From positions 14,082,902 through 14,146,901 of the forward strand of contig NC_054756.1 in assembly GCF_018143015.1 (NCBI RefSeq): DNA of 64,000 bases. The letters are read 5' to 3'. The position numbers and the translations under genes are program-made. This document shows, one piece after another, positions 12,120 to 22,147 of the stretch. Source of the DNA: Lytechinus variegatus. Taxonomy: Eukaryota; Echinodermata; Echinoidea; Temnopleuroida; Toxopneustidae. The notes beneath the pieces were generated by a model. The model had not been told where the DNA came from and did no database searches. It saw only the letters and a list, made by a program, of their open reading frames with translations. Within the stretch, counting starts at the first letter, position 1. Every line of letters starts with the position of its first letter.

Positions 12120-12640
12120 CATTGCGATTGGCAAGCTGGAACGTCAGGACTATGTGTCCTGGCATCTCAGACAATCTTCAAGAGGGTCGATGACACCCGC
12201 AAGACAGCGATCATCGACCGTGAGCTAAAGAGCCTCAACATTGACATTGCGGCACTACAAAAGACAAGACTCCCCTCAGAGGGAAGTATCAGAAAAGAGT
12301 ACTACACCATATTTTGGCAGGGGAGAGAGCCACAGGAATGGCGACAGCATGGCGTTGGATTCGCAGTGAGGAACTCCTTACTCTCCTCGATTGAACCACC
12401 AAATAAAGGCACAGAACGCACCCTTTCACTTTGCCTATCAACTGCCTCTGGTCTAGTGAACATCCAAAGCTGTTATGCCCTAAACGCTCTGCAGCTCTGC
12501 AGAGACAAAGAACCAGTTCTATGAGCATCTGGACTGTGCCATTGCTAACGTCCCTGCCAGCGAGCACCTATTCCTACTAGGAGACTTCAATGCACGGGTG
12601 GGAGCGGATCATGACTCCACTTCGGCATTGGTAAAATAAA
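12120..12640 (+). pseudogene. AP-endonuclease domain of the RTE-like element (frameshifted)
   Basis: Across changing frames one reads LASWNVRTMCPG, then IDIAALQKTRLPSEG, GVGFAVRNSLL and LFLLGDFNARVG. These are the ordered motifs of APE-type endonucleases used by LINEs: the WNVRT start, the catalytic Glu position (here AALQKT, so the usual E of 'QET' is K), and GDFNA. At least three frame changes and the altered Glu make it inactive. Confidence 0.8.
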
Positions 12641-13000
12641 TGAAAACTGTCAAAGGTTGTTGGATGTCTGCTCTTACCACAACCTCTGCATTACCAACAC
12701 GTTTTTTCTACAAAACCATGCCACAAGGTATCCTGGAGACATCCCAGATCTCATCACTGGCACCAGCTAGACCTTGTCATCACACGACGCTCATCCTTGA
12801 ACAGTGTCCAAGTTACCTGAAGTTACCACAGTGCGGATTGTGACACAGACCATTCACTGGTTGCCAGCAGGGTGCGCCTTCAGCCCAAGCGCATACATCG
12901 CTCAAAGCAAAAAGCCCGCCCACGCATTAACACTGCAAATATATCAAGTCGTGACCTGCAGGATCTCTTCGCCGACTCCATCGAACAGGCCCTCCAGGAC

Positions 13001-13190
13001 ACGGGTCGTGTGGTCCAGTGGTTAGAGCATTGGACTCATAATCGCAAGGTTGTGAGTTCGAATCCGAACTCTGCCATTGTTTCCACTTTAATAAAAAGGC
13101 CCGAGAGTGATATCTGTCGTCTATAACGTCAGCCATTTTGACTGATTAACCTAGACGTAAAATGTTTCATAGGTAATTGGTGATATACCA
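13001..13190 (+). mobile_element. tRNA-derived SINE inserted in the LINE
   Basis: A tRNA-like head has an A-box-like TGGTCCAGTGG and a B-box-like GAGTTCGAATCC, with a CAT triplet in the anticodon position of GGACTCATAATC. The anticodon stem is poorly paired (TTGGA against TCGCA), so this is a tRNA-derived SINE head, not a functional tRNA. About 110 bases of unrelated body follow. It interrupts the coding region of the RTE-like element between endonuclease and RT. Confidence 0.7.
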
Positions 13191-13192
13191 GC

Positions 13193-13759
13193 TTGGCGTT
13201 TACCAGCAAAATGCTGTCCTGCCGAGTTCCTACGGGAGTTACCACAAACAGAAACAGAAACTGTCATTCTGCTACTGCTGAAAAAAGACGGAATTACATT
13301 CGCGATGCAATCCGTATCTCAGCCATGGAAGTATTCGGCAAGAGAGAAAAGCAGAACCCAGACTGGTTCATAGCTGGAATCACAGAGTTGGAGCCTGTCA
13401 TTGAAGCAAAACGAGCAGCACTCGCTAACTACAAGAGTGATCCATCTGTGAAGACGCTCACAGCCCTCAGAAAGGCGAGGACGGATGTCAAACAGGTTGC
13501 TAGACGCTGTGCCAATGATTACTGGTTAGGCCTATGTCAGAGCATCCAGCTTGCCGCAGATAACGGCAACACCCGTGGTATGTACGCAGGCATAAAGAAG
13601 ATCTTTGGGCCAACCATCCAAAAGACATCACAACTCAAATCAACTACTGGGGAGATCATTACAGACAAGAAGCCTCAAATGGAGAGATGGGTTGAGCATT
13701 ATGAACAGCTTTACTCGCGTGAGGTGATGGTCAACGAATCTACAATTCAGAGCATCTAA
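13193..13759 (+). pseudogene. RTE-like element, region between endonuclease and RT
   Basis: An open frame of about 188 codons reads EKRRNYIRDAIRISAMEVFG, then a basic helical region, MYAGIKKIFGPT and MERWVEHYEQLYS. This is the linker and N-terminal RT region in RTE-like proteins ('GIKKxxGP...W.EHF..L.'). The apparent start codon is not real because the SINE cut the frame upstream. The frame stops at 13757 just before the palindrome, and the RT continues in another frame. Confidence 0.8.
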
Positions 13760-13773
13760 AGCTTACCTGTCAT

Positions 13774-13809
13774 GGAAGATCTTGATACTGTACAGTATCA
13801 AGATCTTCC
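13774..13809. repeat. Perfect 36-bp palindrome
   Basis: GGAAGATCTTGATACTGT is followed immediately by its exact reverse complement, with no spacer. It sits inside the RT coding region and coincides with the frame change between the two halves of the protein. Confidence 0.95.
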
Positions 13810-14830
13810 TTAGAAGAGCTTAAAAAAGCTGTGCACTCCCTGACCTCCGGCAAGGCTCCAGGAAAAGACGTTATACCCCCAGATCTAATCAAAGCCGGAA
13901 AGGACACTGAACTTTTACGCCATCTCCATGAACTGTTCTGTCACTGCTGGAGAGAGGGAACAATTCCGCATGATATGCGCGATGCCAACATCATTACTTT
14001 GTACAAGAACAAAGGGGATCGCAGTGATTGTAACAACTATCGCGGAATCTCCCTCCAAAGCACTGTTAGAAAGACATTCGCCCGAGTGATCCTGAACAGA
14101 CTTCATTTGCTTGCAGCCCGTGTGTACCCAGAATCACAGTGTGGATTTCGGGCTGGAAGATCAACCATTGACACGATATTCTCCATTCGCCAACTGCAGG
14201 AGAAAAGCCGTGAGCAGAGGCAGCCACTGTACATTGCGTTCATCGACCTTACCAAGGCCTTTGACCTAGTCAGCAGAAAGGTTCTCTTCAATTTGCTTCA
14301 GAAGATAGGATGCCCTTCCACACTGCTTCAACTGATTGTATCATTCCATGATGATATGCAGGGCACCATCCAGTATGATGGCTCTACTTCTGCCCCATTC
14401 CCAATGAAGAATGGAGTCAAGCAGGGATGTGTGCTTGTCCCTACACTCTTTGGGATCTTCTTTTCTGTGCTGCTTTCACACGCCTTCAGATCATCTAAGG
14501 AAGGTGTGTACCTACACACAAGAAGCGATGTAAAACTACTCAATCTTGCACGGCTTCGGGCTTAGACACAAGTGAGGAAAATCCTGATTAGAGACATGCT
14601 GTTTGCTGATGATGTTTCTCTGCCATCCCAATCCGAGGAAGGCCTTCAGAGACTGATTGACTGCTTTTCAGAGCTTGTGAAGACTTTGGCCTCACCATCA
14701 GCCTCAAGAAAACAAACATCATGGGCCAGGATGTACGCAGTGTTCCAGATATCTCCATTGGAAACTACACCCTTCAAGTGGTTGAAAACTTCGCCTACCT
14801 CGGCTCCATGATTTCAAGCAAACTCTCCTT
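13810..14830 (+). pseudogene. Reverse transcriptase domain of the RTE-like element
   Basis: The frame from 13810 reads LEELKKAVHSLTSGKAPGKD, YKNKGDRSDCNNYRGISLQS, CGFRAGRSTIDTIFSIRQLQ, IAFIDLTKAFDLV and KNGVKQGCVLVP. After an in-frame TAG at 14563 it continues with MLFADDVSL in the same frame. These are RT motifs 1 to 5, with the catalytic Asp of block A and the FADD block C both present. One nonsense codon and a later frame loss near 14700 make it a pseudogene, but decay is modest. Confidence 0.9.
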
Positions 14831-14899
14831 TGATCCCGAGCTCAACGTACGCATTGGCAAAGCAGCAGCTATGATATTTTGACTCTCAAAGCGGGCCTG

Positions 14900-15539
14900 G
14901 GAGAACACTTCACTAACCATCAACACAAAAATGAAGATATTTCAGGCCTGTGTGCTCAGCAAATCTCCTGTATAGCAGTGAGTCATGGACATTGTATGCA
15001 CGCCAGGAGCGTCGTCTGAACGTTTTCCATCTCTGCTGTCTGAGACAAATCCTGAACATCAAATGGCAGGACCACATCCCAAACAAGGATGTCCTCAAGA
15101 AGGGAGGAATGACAACCATCTATGCTTATCTAACACAACGACGACTGAGATGGCTTGGGCATGTCACTAGAATGGACGACGGCCGTATTCCAAAAGACTG
15201 TTGTACGGAGAGCTAGCGACCGGGACCAGGGCTGTTGGAAGACCTGTCCTCCGCTTCAAGGATGTGTGCAAGAGGGATATGAAGACCAGTGAAATCAACA
15301 GTGCAAACTGGGAAGCCCTAGCTGCAGATCGCCTCAAATGGATACATGCTGTGAAGATGGGCATCCAAAGGAGCCTACAGAGAAGAGTAGAACAATGGGA
15401 GGAGAAAAGACAACTAAGACGACAGATAGCCATGGCTCCAACAGCTCAGCCACAAGTGACATTTGCATGCAGCAACTGCAACAAGACCTGCTTTTCAAGG
15501 ATTGGACTATTTAGTCATCGCAGGAGCTGCACTTTATGA
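14900..15539 (+). pseudogene. C-terminal domain of the RTE-like element with Cys/His finger
   Basis: Two frames cover LLYSSESWTLYARQERRLNV, LRQILNIKWQDHIPN, TQRRLRWLGHVTRM and then, after a frame change near 15205, RPVLRFKDVCKRDMK and FACSNCNKTCFSRIGLFSHR. The 'YGSE.W' and 'RWLGHV.RM' blocks are characteristic of this transposon protein. The end is a C-x2-C-x12-H-x4-C type finger followed by a stop. Confidence 0.85.
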
Positions 15540-15601
15540 ATTAGGAACTAAAACAAACTACCAGCGCAAATTCTATTGTCTTTGGAAACAAACAGATGCC
15601 A

Positions 15602-16385
15602 TTAATTAATTGATACAAAACATTTTACTGATCTTATTTCAATTGGTAATATTTTTTTCAAGTAGAAAAACCCCAATATTGCAACTTGAAATTGATAAAG
15701 GTGGAACATATTCAAAGTATTAATTTTACGGAATAAAGGAGTTGAGGGTGAAAGGTAATGACTGTTGGTGCTTATACAAACTGCTCTCTTTTGTAATTTA
15801 AATATTTTATCTAATTTGGATTTACTGCAATTACCCCCAAACAGCAATACAATAAAGAATGTGTGATAATATTATTGAATTGTAAATAGAGAGTAATGCA
15901 GGTATAGGAAGAAACTTCTTAATTTATACATAATTCCAGTACATTTCGATACTTTAGTAGTTAAATAGTTTATGTGTGAATCCCAATTTATATTTTCATC
16001 AACATGAACCCCTAAAAAACAAACAACTTTAGACTTAGATAATTGGATTGAATTAATACTTAGAGTAAGATCATTACATATATTGCTAGCATTAGATAAT
16101 ATAAATATATAAACGAGGATCTATCAAATTTACCACCAGTTTGTTGGCTTTAAACCATTGGGATACATGTAGTAATTCAGAATTAATGTTTTCATTTATA
16201 TATTTAAAGTCTGGTTGGGTATAAAAAAGTGTAGTATCGTCTGCATACATTATGAAATCAAGTTTACTAGATGACATTACAATATCGTTTGCGTGAATGA
16301 GAAAAAGCAAGGGACCTAATACCGAACCTCGGGGGACTCCATATTTAACTATGCGTTGAGAAGATGTTTTGTATCACAGTAATAT
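15602..16385 (-). pseudogene. Non-LTR retrotransposon RT fragment (LINE copy B)
   Basis: From about 16380 the minus strand reads KYGVPRGSVLGPLLFLIHAN, FIMYADDTTLFY, LHVSQWFKANKLVVN, then across frame changes VVCFLGVHVDENINWDSHIN and LFGGNCSKSKLDKIFKLQKR. These are RT blocks B, C (YADD) and the thumb of a jockey/CR1-type LINE. It is related to but distinct from copy A at 10930 and includes the palm that copy A lacks. Truncated at both ends. Confidence 0.85.
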
Positions 16386-16718
16386 CAACCATTAATTATT
16401 ACACCAATGCTTCACAAACATGTGTATCGCAGTAATATCAAAGAATTCCAATGCCTGCAGAGGAGGGAGAGAGTAAGGCTAAGAATTCACCACATAGGGG
16501 GACCGGGTCACGAGTCACGTGACCAGCTGGGAGGATGGTGGCTCCACCCAGTGTCCCAGTTTCCTGGGACGGGGATTCCCCTACCAAATATCTGATAATC
16601 TTGGCCTTTCCCCACCATTGACTCACAGAGCTCTTGGTCATTCCTTCCCCTGCATGCTTCGAGAAATAACAATGAAATTACCAAGTACTAAAAAACACCC
16701 AAGATGCATGTCGTAAAC

Positions 16719-16947
16719 AGGTTACAACGTCCTGTTAATAACAACCCCAAACATCCACCCATACAGGTTACAACATCCTGTATTTAACAACCCCAACCAT
16801 CCAGCCAAACAGGTTACAACATCCTGTTAATAACAACCCCAACCATCCAGCCAAACAGGTTACAACATCCTGTGTATAACAACCCCAACTATCCAGCCTA
16901 ACAGGTTACAACATCCTGTTAATAACAACCCCAACCAACCATCCATT
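16719..16947. repeat. 46-bp minisatellite, five copies
   Basis: Units starting AGGTTACAACATCCTGTTAA occur at 16719, 16765, 16811, 16857 and 16903, exactly 46 bases apart with a few substitutions. From 16948 to 17269 there is AT-rich sequence with no recognised feature. Confidence 0.95.
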
Positions 16948-17733
16948 TTTATTTTATTTTTTTACAAAGCCATAAAATCAGCCTATGAAGATACATAAAT
17001 GAATCTTACTAAGCAACAAGACATGCAAACTCATTTAGCCACCCTATGGACAAACTAAAAGTTCAACTTTCCTCTGGAGCATAGCCAGAAGGTAATAGTT
17101 TTGTACCAACCATCTGTTGGCAAATAGTCCCGGTTTTATACCAATTACATGGTTATGTATTATAGTAATCACATTTTAACATTCCTAGGACATTGAATGC
17201 CAATTGTTTCCTTCATGCTACTCGTTCATGTTATTTGTGCCTGTCTCGCATGTTATTTATATATATATACACTCAGCAAAAAAAGTTCTTGGACACTTAA
17301 AAAAGTTAAAATATTCCATATAGATATTTGATTAAAGGCAAATTATTGTATGTCAGCATGACCAGACAATATTCCTCTTCCAGTCTGACATGAAATTTTA
17401 ATGTGAACAGTCATGCATGGGTGAATAAATGCTTTAAACAATAGCAATGTCAGTAAAAGAAAATTGCAAGAAATAGATCAGTCAGTGCATGGCTGGTTAC
17501 AGGCATTAAACAATAGCAATGTCAGTAAAAGAAAATTGCAAGAAAATGATCAGTCATTCTTTCAGTTTTTAAGGTTTATGTGGCATAAATATCCATCAAA
17601 GGATAAAAGCAAACTTAAAGGCAAATACCACTATAAAGAGAAGAGAAGGTTATACACCTTAGATGCATCACTTTCCCACTAGAATTTTAAAGCAATGTCA
17701 AATTTCAGTATCTTGGCATAAGCAAAAGAAAAT

Positions 17734-17876
17734 TCAATATCTCGTTTGTCCACCCTGGCTCTGAATGCTTGTCACAAGTCGGCGAAATTGCTCTCGGGTG
17801 GTATCCCATTCTTCCCGGAGATAACGCCAAACATGTTGAAGAGTGTCTCTAGCTAGCTGATCTGAACAGTTTCTTC
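17734..17876 (-). pseudogene. Tc1-like transposase C-terminal segment, inverted copy
   Basis: The minus strand reads DQLARDTLQHVWRYLREEWD then REQFRRLVTSI, matching the end of Tc1 transposases ('...LR.EW..I....I..LV.SM'). It duplicates, in opposite orientation, the segment at 18000-18150. It has no catalytic residues of its own. Confidence 0.8.
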
Positions 17877-18170
17877 TCATGGATGACAATGCGCGTCCCC
17901 ATCGAGCGAACATTGTCCAAGATTTCTGGATGACCACAATGTTCACCTCTTGGATCCATGGCCAGCTTGTTCACCAGACATGAACCCGATTGAACACTCG
18001 TGGGATCAGCTTTGAAAATCGGTCAATCAAAGAATTCAACCAGGAGACACTCTTAGAGATGTCCGGCGTTATCTCCGAAAAGGATGGGACAACATCACCC
18101 CAGAGCACATTCGCCGACTTGTGACAAGCATGAGACCTCGATTCACAAACGAGATATTGAATTTTCTTTG
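17877..18170 (+). pseudogene. Tc1-like transposase catalytic segment
   Basis: The + strand reads MDDNARPHRANIVQDFW at 17877, then after a one-base frame change DPWPACSPDMNPIEHSWDQL at about 17951. A stop codon follows, and then DTLRDVRRYLRKGWDNITPE and RRLVTSM. 'DNARPH' contains the second catalytic Asp and 'SPDMNPIEHSWD' the third acidic (Glu) block of the DDE triad. The first Asp region and DNA-binding domain are absent. Inactive. Confidence 0.9.
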
Positions 18171-18788
18171 GCTTATGCCAAGGAACTGAAATTTGACATT
18201 TTTTCATCGACCAACTTTGACTTAAAATTCCAGTGGAGAAGTGATGAATCCAAGGTGGATAATTTTCTCTTCAATTTTAGAGTTGTATTTGACTTTAACT
18301 TTGCTTTCATCGTTAAATGGATATGGATGCCACATGAACTTTCACAACTGAAAGAATGGCTGATCGTTTTCTTGCAATTTTCTTTTACTGACATTAATTG
18401 CTATTGTTTAATGCCTGTAACCAGCCATGCACTGACTAATCCATTTCATGCAATTTTCTTTTACTGACATTGCTATTGTTTAAAGCATATAACTACCCAT
18501 GCATGACTGTTCACATGAAAATTTCATGTCATACCGAAAGAGGAATATTGTCTGGTCATGTTGACATACAATAATTTGCCTTTAATCAAATATCTATATG
18601 AAACATTTTAACTTTTATAAGTGTCCAAGAACTTTTTTTTTGCTGAGTGTATATAGGACAAATACAGGCACTCATCTACGTATTACTTCGCAGTTTGAGA
18701 TTTTTCAAATCAGCGGCTCACAAAGTGAAACGATCAAAAGTGTGTACGCGTTAGAATTTTAGTTTATGTTTGTGCATGGATATATGTA

Positions 18789-19034
18789 CAATCGAGGATT
18801 CAAATTTTAAGGCCTGGTCACACCGCCCGAGCGTTGTTGGAGCGGTCGTGGAGCGGAGAGAAAAAATCATCACCGCTCGCTACCGTTCACCATGTTCGAT
18901 TGTTTTTTATTATTGGTTTTCGATTTTCCCAAATTTTGTGAGCGAAATTCGACCCTCTCTCCCTACCGCTCCACGACCGCTCAAACAACGCCCGGGCGGT
19001 GTAACCAGGCCTTAAAATTTGAATCCCTCGATTG
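18789..19034. mobile_element. Foldback MITE with about 68-bp arms
   Basis: CAATCGAGGATTCAAATTTT at the left is mirrored at the right with a one-base indel. Pairing continues through AAGGCCTGGTCACACCGCCC and GGAGCGGTCGTGGAGCGG. A TTAA lies inside each arm just before GGCCTGG, so the true element may be the inner GGCC...GGCC part inserted at TTAA in an already palindromic site. Non-coding. Confidence 0.8.
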
Positions 19035-19928
19035 TGACTAATCGTTGTTACTATGTCACGTTTATGTTGAATAAATGTTTTCTTTATTTATATGTTTTTT
19101 GTTTTGATGATGATCCTCCAATGTCAGGGTCTTATATCATATAAACTTTTGAATTTGAATTTGTACGTGAGGGTGTGTATGGGGGGTGGGGTTGGGGTGT
19201 ATTAGGTTTAGAGAGTGTTAAGGTAGTTTTAAGGGTTGTCCGTGTTTGACGGATGGGTGCAAATTAGTGTGTCATTCGCTCCATCCAACTCCTAGTTCTG
19301 CCAACTCCACCCCCCCCTCTCTCTCTCTCTGATTTTTGTGTGTGAGAGAAAGGTCAGAATAAGTGTGTGGGTGTTGGGTTTAGAGAGGGGAGTGTTGTGT
19401 ACACATGTTAATTCACTATATTTTGCGTGGGTTAGGACGGTCTGGGGAAGGTTTGAACTGTGTATGTGTGTATGTTTGTGGGTGTGTGCTAGGACGTGTG
19501 TGACAGAATAGTGTGTGGGCATGATGTGTGTGTGCGTGTGTGTGTGTTGGGGCGGGGGGCGGGAGATGGAGGGGGAAGTTTGGTCCTTATGCATTTTTAT
19601 AATAACTGATTTCATTGTTTTCTTTTAAGTTATATATGATTCATGATTATATTAAGTTAGTGAAAAAAAAGTAAAAATATGAAATGTAAAGTAAATGTGA
19701 TTTGAAATGTTAGATTAAAATGTTATGTCACTTTTTGTTCATGAAATCAGAATAAAAACAGTATTAAAAACAAAAAAAAAGTATGTATGTTAAGCATACA
19801 CTGTATCTGGATTTTGGTTAGACATCAAGATTATAATTACTTTTTTGTAACATGTTTCAATTTTGAATTCATTGTCAAATAAGTTACACCAAGATGATCT
19901 TTGAAGGTTTTCATGGTGGAGAGAATAA
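19035..19928. other. No gene; LINE-like tail and GT-rich tract
   Basis: 19060-19160 resembles a LINE 3' end (AATAAATG then TTGAATTTGAATTTG). 19160-19570 is GT/GGGT-rich on the + strand. The remainder is AT-rich. No coding evidence. Confidence 0.5.
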
Positions 19929-21356
19929 TGGAAGTTTTACGGTAAACACCATGTATGTGGTCATGAAAAGTTACCTATCACCTACTGACCAATCACCATC
20001 CTCCTGCTTTCCTATTGGTTCATCCTTAAATACCTCTTCTCTCCTGCTTTCCTATTGGCTCAACCTTAATTACTTCTTTATAACTATAACCTAGTTACAT
20101 ACCGGAGTTTTCAAGTGGATCATCGACGCCACAAACTAGGCATTGTGGCGTGCGCCTGTAAGCCATGCAAGCTGTTCCAAATTGATGCAGAGGTTCAAGT
20201 TTCGAGCCCTGGTCACGTCTTTCGGATGGTGACGCTGAAGGTCGGACCAAGAGGTAAATAATCCTATTTGATTGATACACGTCTGATAAAACTCAAATAC
20301 ACACACGGGATCATCATTTCTGATGACGACCAGATACACACTGGTCGAAACGCCGTTAACAGTTCTGTCAGAGCTTACATAAAATTGTTATGTAAAATAA
20401 TTTTAAGAGTATTTACATTCATTTATTTGGTTATTTCCTGTTCACGGATATTCATGGCATATAATGATTAAGAATACTCCAGAATGGCTCAGTAAAGCTT
20501 TGTTAGGCATGCCTTTTTAATGAGGCTGCGTTATCTTTGTTATTTCTGGAATGTACAAAGATAGACAATAGAGCCTGTCTGCAGTGAAAAGAACAATAGG
20601 ATTAGCTATGTTGTTACATTGTTAATTTTCACTGAGGTCATCCGAGAGTCTTCTAGAATTAAACTGCACTAGAAAGAAGGAGAATGTTCTTTTTAAAGAT
20701 GATACTAGAAGCTTCCAGAAAAATTTATGGAAATTTGTGGAAATTTATATAAACTGGCAGTTTCTTCATCATATCAGATCAGAACTCAGAGTTTCACACC
20801 AGACTTTATGTCAGAGCATAGTTTATTTCCAACTGGATTTATCTTCTGTGGAATTATTTGTACGCCATCAGTAAACTGTTTGCAGACACTTTGAGAGAGG
20901 ATTCTCAGTTCTTATTGAGATCATCAACCTGTTTTAATGAACGTTTTTCAACCCATGGATTGCTGAAATTGACTGTTGATCATCATCAACATCGTCTTCA
21001 CATACATTTCAACTCGTTACCGTGACCCTTATGATTCATCGTGTTTCAACATCAATATCCTCATCGCCAGCATTGTGGCCATTAATATTTAAGGAACCTT
21101 TGCCAGCCATCTTGGATATCATTTGCAATATACATTTGTGGACTAATCAGAACTGACACTTCAAGAGATGTTAGATTGTTATTTTTGTTTTGTTTAGTGT
21201 ATGATTGATCTATTTCCTGTAATGAAAAGAAAAGGAAATCAAATGTAAAACTTCATTTTCATTGTTATTTGTTTCAGTATCGTAACACAATTAAGATAGA
21301 GTAAACAAACAGTCCTTTTCAGGACTACATACATGGTGTTTACCGTAAAAGCTCCA
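19929..21356. mobile_element. 1.43-kb DNA transposon-like element with 30-bp inverted termini
   Basis: TGGAAGTTTTACGGTAAACA at the left and the complement of TGGAGCTTTTACGGTAAACA at the right form 30-bp inverted repeats (through ACCATGTATGT) with two mismatches. ATAA directly flanks both ends, suggesting a 4-bp target duplication. No transposase frame is visible. A SINE-like block sits inside at about 20110-20270. Superfamily not determined. Confidence 0.7.
20110..20270 (+). mobile_element. SINE-like repeat with a 'GTCACGTCTTTCGGATGG' domain
   Basis: Contains GTGGCGTGCGCCTGTAAGCC, a B-box-like GGTTCAAGTTTCGAGCC, and CACGTCTTTCGGATGGTGAC followed by GGTCGGACCAAGAGG. This central domain is common in marine invertebrate SINEs and is related to the GTCCTTCGGAGAGGACCTT part of the SINE at 57597. 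Boundaries are approximate. Confidence 0.55.
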
Positions 21357-21413
21357 ATAAATTACACTAGTTTTTCATAAAACGCATTTGTTTTGAAGCT
21401 GTAATCTTTAAGT

Positions 21414-21790
21414 AACACGTACGTGTTAAAGTCAAAGTCCATGGATGCCAACATCATGGTGAATTTGAATGAAAAAAAAATCAAACAAACAAAACAAGAA
21501 AGTGGGATGTCCAAATAAAAAAGCCTTGGTGAAACTTTACTTTGACAGCTTATTCAAGTTCATACCTCGTTTGAATGCAAATTTGGGTAACCCATTTGAC
21601 ACCCTCTCCCTTCTGACGTCGATCCATTCATGTTATGAAACGTTGGTTTTTATTCATACATGACATATGCATGTTTTCATTTCATTCAATGAAGGGCTAA
21701 TCCAGAAAATCCGTGACATTACAAAGCTTTGATGAATACGATTTTGCTGAACAAACTTTACATGGGACAAATATAAGCCATTCACAAGAA
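21414..21790. repeat. Duplicated segment, copy 1
   Basis: The block from GTTAAAGTCAAAGTCCATGG through AGTGGGATGTCCAAATAA and GACGTCGATCCATTCATG to near CTGAACAAACTTTACAT recurs in direct orientation at 24024-24370, with small indels and substitutions. No coding frame is conserved between the copies. Confidence 0.8.
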
Positions 21791-22075
21791 TTCCACATTA
21801 ATCATGTTAATACGCTACACGAATGAAGTGCATATAACGGGAAAGTGGAGGAAATTCTGCTTGTAGATATAGGTTCCCTTTTTTTACATGATGCTTAGAA
21901 ATTATTTTAAATACATTCTGTTTTGTAGCTGCGATCTTAAATAAAATTCCCATTCTTAATATACTTTATGTTGAACTTAATGACTATTATTTACACAAGA
22001 ACACCGTCATCTCAAGCGTGGAAAGGAATGGAAATTTCAGGATACAAAATATGCATCTGATACAAAATTAATTTT

Positions 22076-22147
22076 GGGGGTGTTTTGTAAAGCTGATCGT
22101 AAGTTACGAGCGATTTTAAGAACGACTGGTGGACCGTTTTTAGGAAC
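22076..22147. mobile_element. Truncated GGGTGTTTCAT-type MITE
   Basis: GGGGGTGTTTTGTAAAGCTG continues to AAGAACGACTGGTGGACCGT, matching the left arm of the intact element at 59949. It stops exactly where the TTAAAGGTC element begins, so it was probably cut by that insertion. Confidence 0.65.

Larger units (their letters stand above)
12110..15545 (+). mobile_element. RTE-like non-LTR retrotransposon, decayed
   Basis: A plus-strand element with the order AP endonuclease, reverse transcriptase, C-terminal zinc-finger-like domain. It matches the invertebrate 'craniofacial development protein 2-like' / F52C9.6-type transposon proteins. It has been broken by a SINE at about 13001-13190, a 36-bp palindrome at 13774-13809, an in-frame TAG at 14563 and further frame changes near 14810-14950 and 15200. 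Poly(A) or a short 3' repeat was not clearly seen; the coding part ends at 15539. Confidence 0.85.
17270..18649. mobile_element. Rearranged Tc1-like element forming a long inverted repeat
   Basis: The termini CACTCAGCAAAAAAAGTTCT and its complement are flanked by TA. The inverted arms extend for hundreds of bases and include a repeated block (CAATGTCAGTAAAAGAAAAT) present twice on the left. The centre holds two inverted copies of the same C-terminal transposase segment (see the two pseudogene entries). The element is therefore a Tc1-family transposon whose 3' half was copied in inverted orientation over the 5' half. Confidence 0.85.

Noticed and set aside
13007..13079. A tRNA gene with anticodon CAT
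   Set aside because: A and B boxes are present but the anticodon stem has two mismatches and the acceptor ends do not pair well; a SINE body follows directly.
12927..13136. Minus-strand protein around 13000
   Set aside because: Antisense of the SINE and the adjoining LINE; no family motif.
19292..19615. His/Thr-rich minus-strand protein
   Set aside because: Caused by a GT-rich low-complexity tract.
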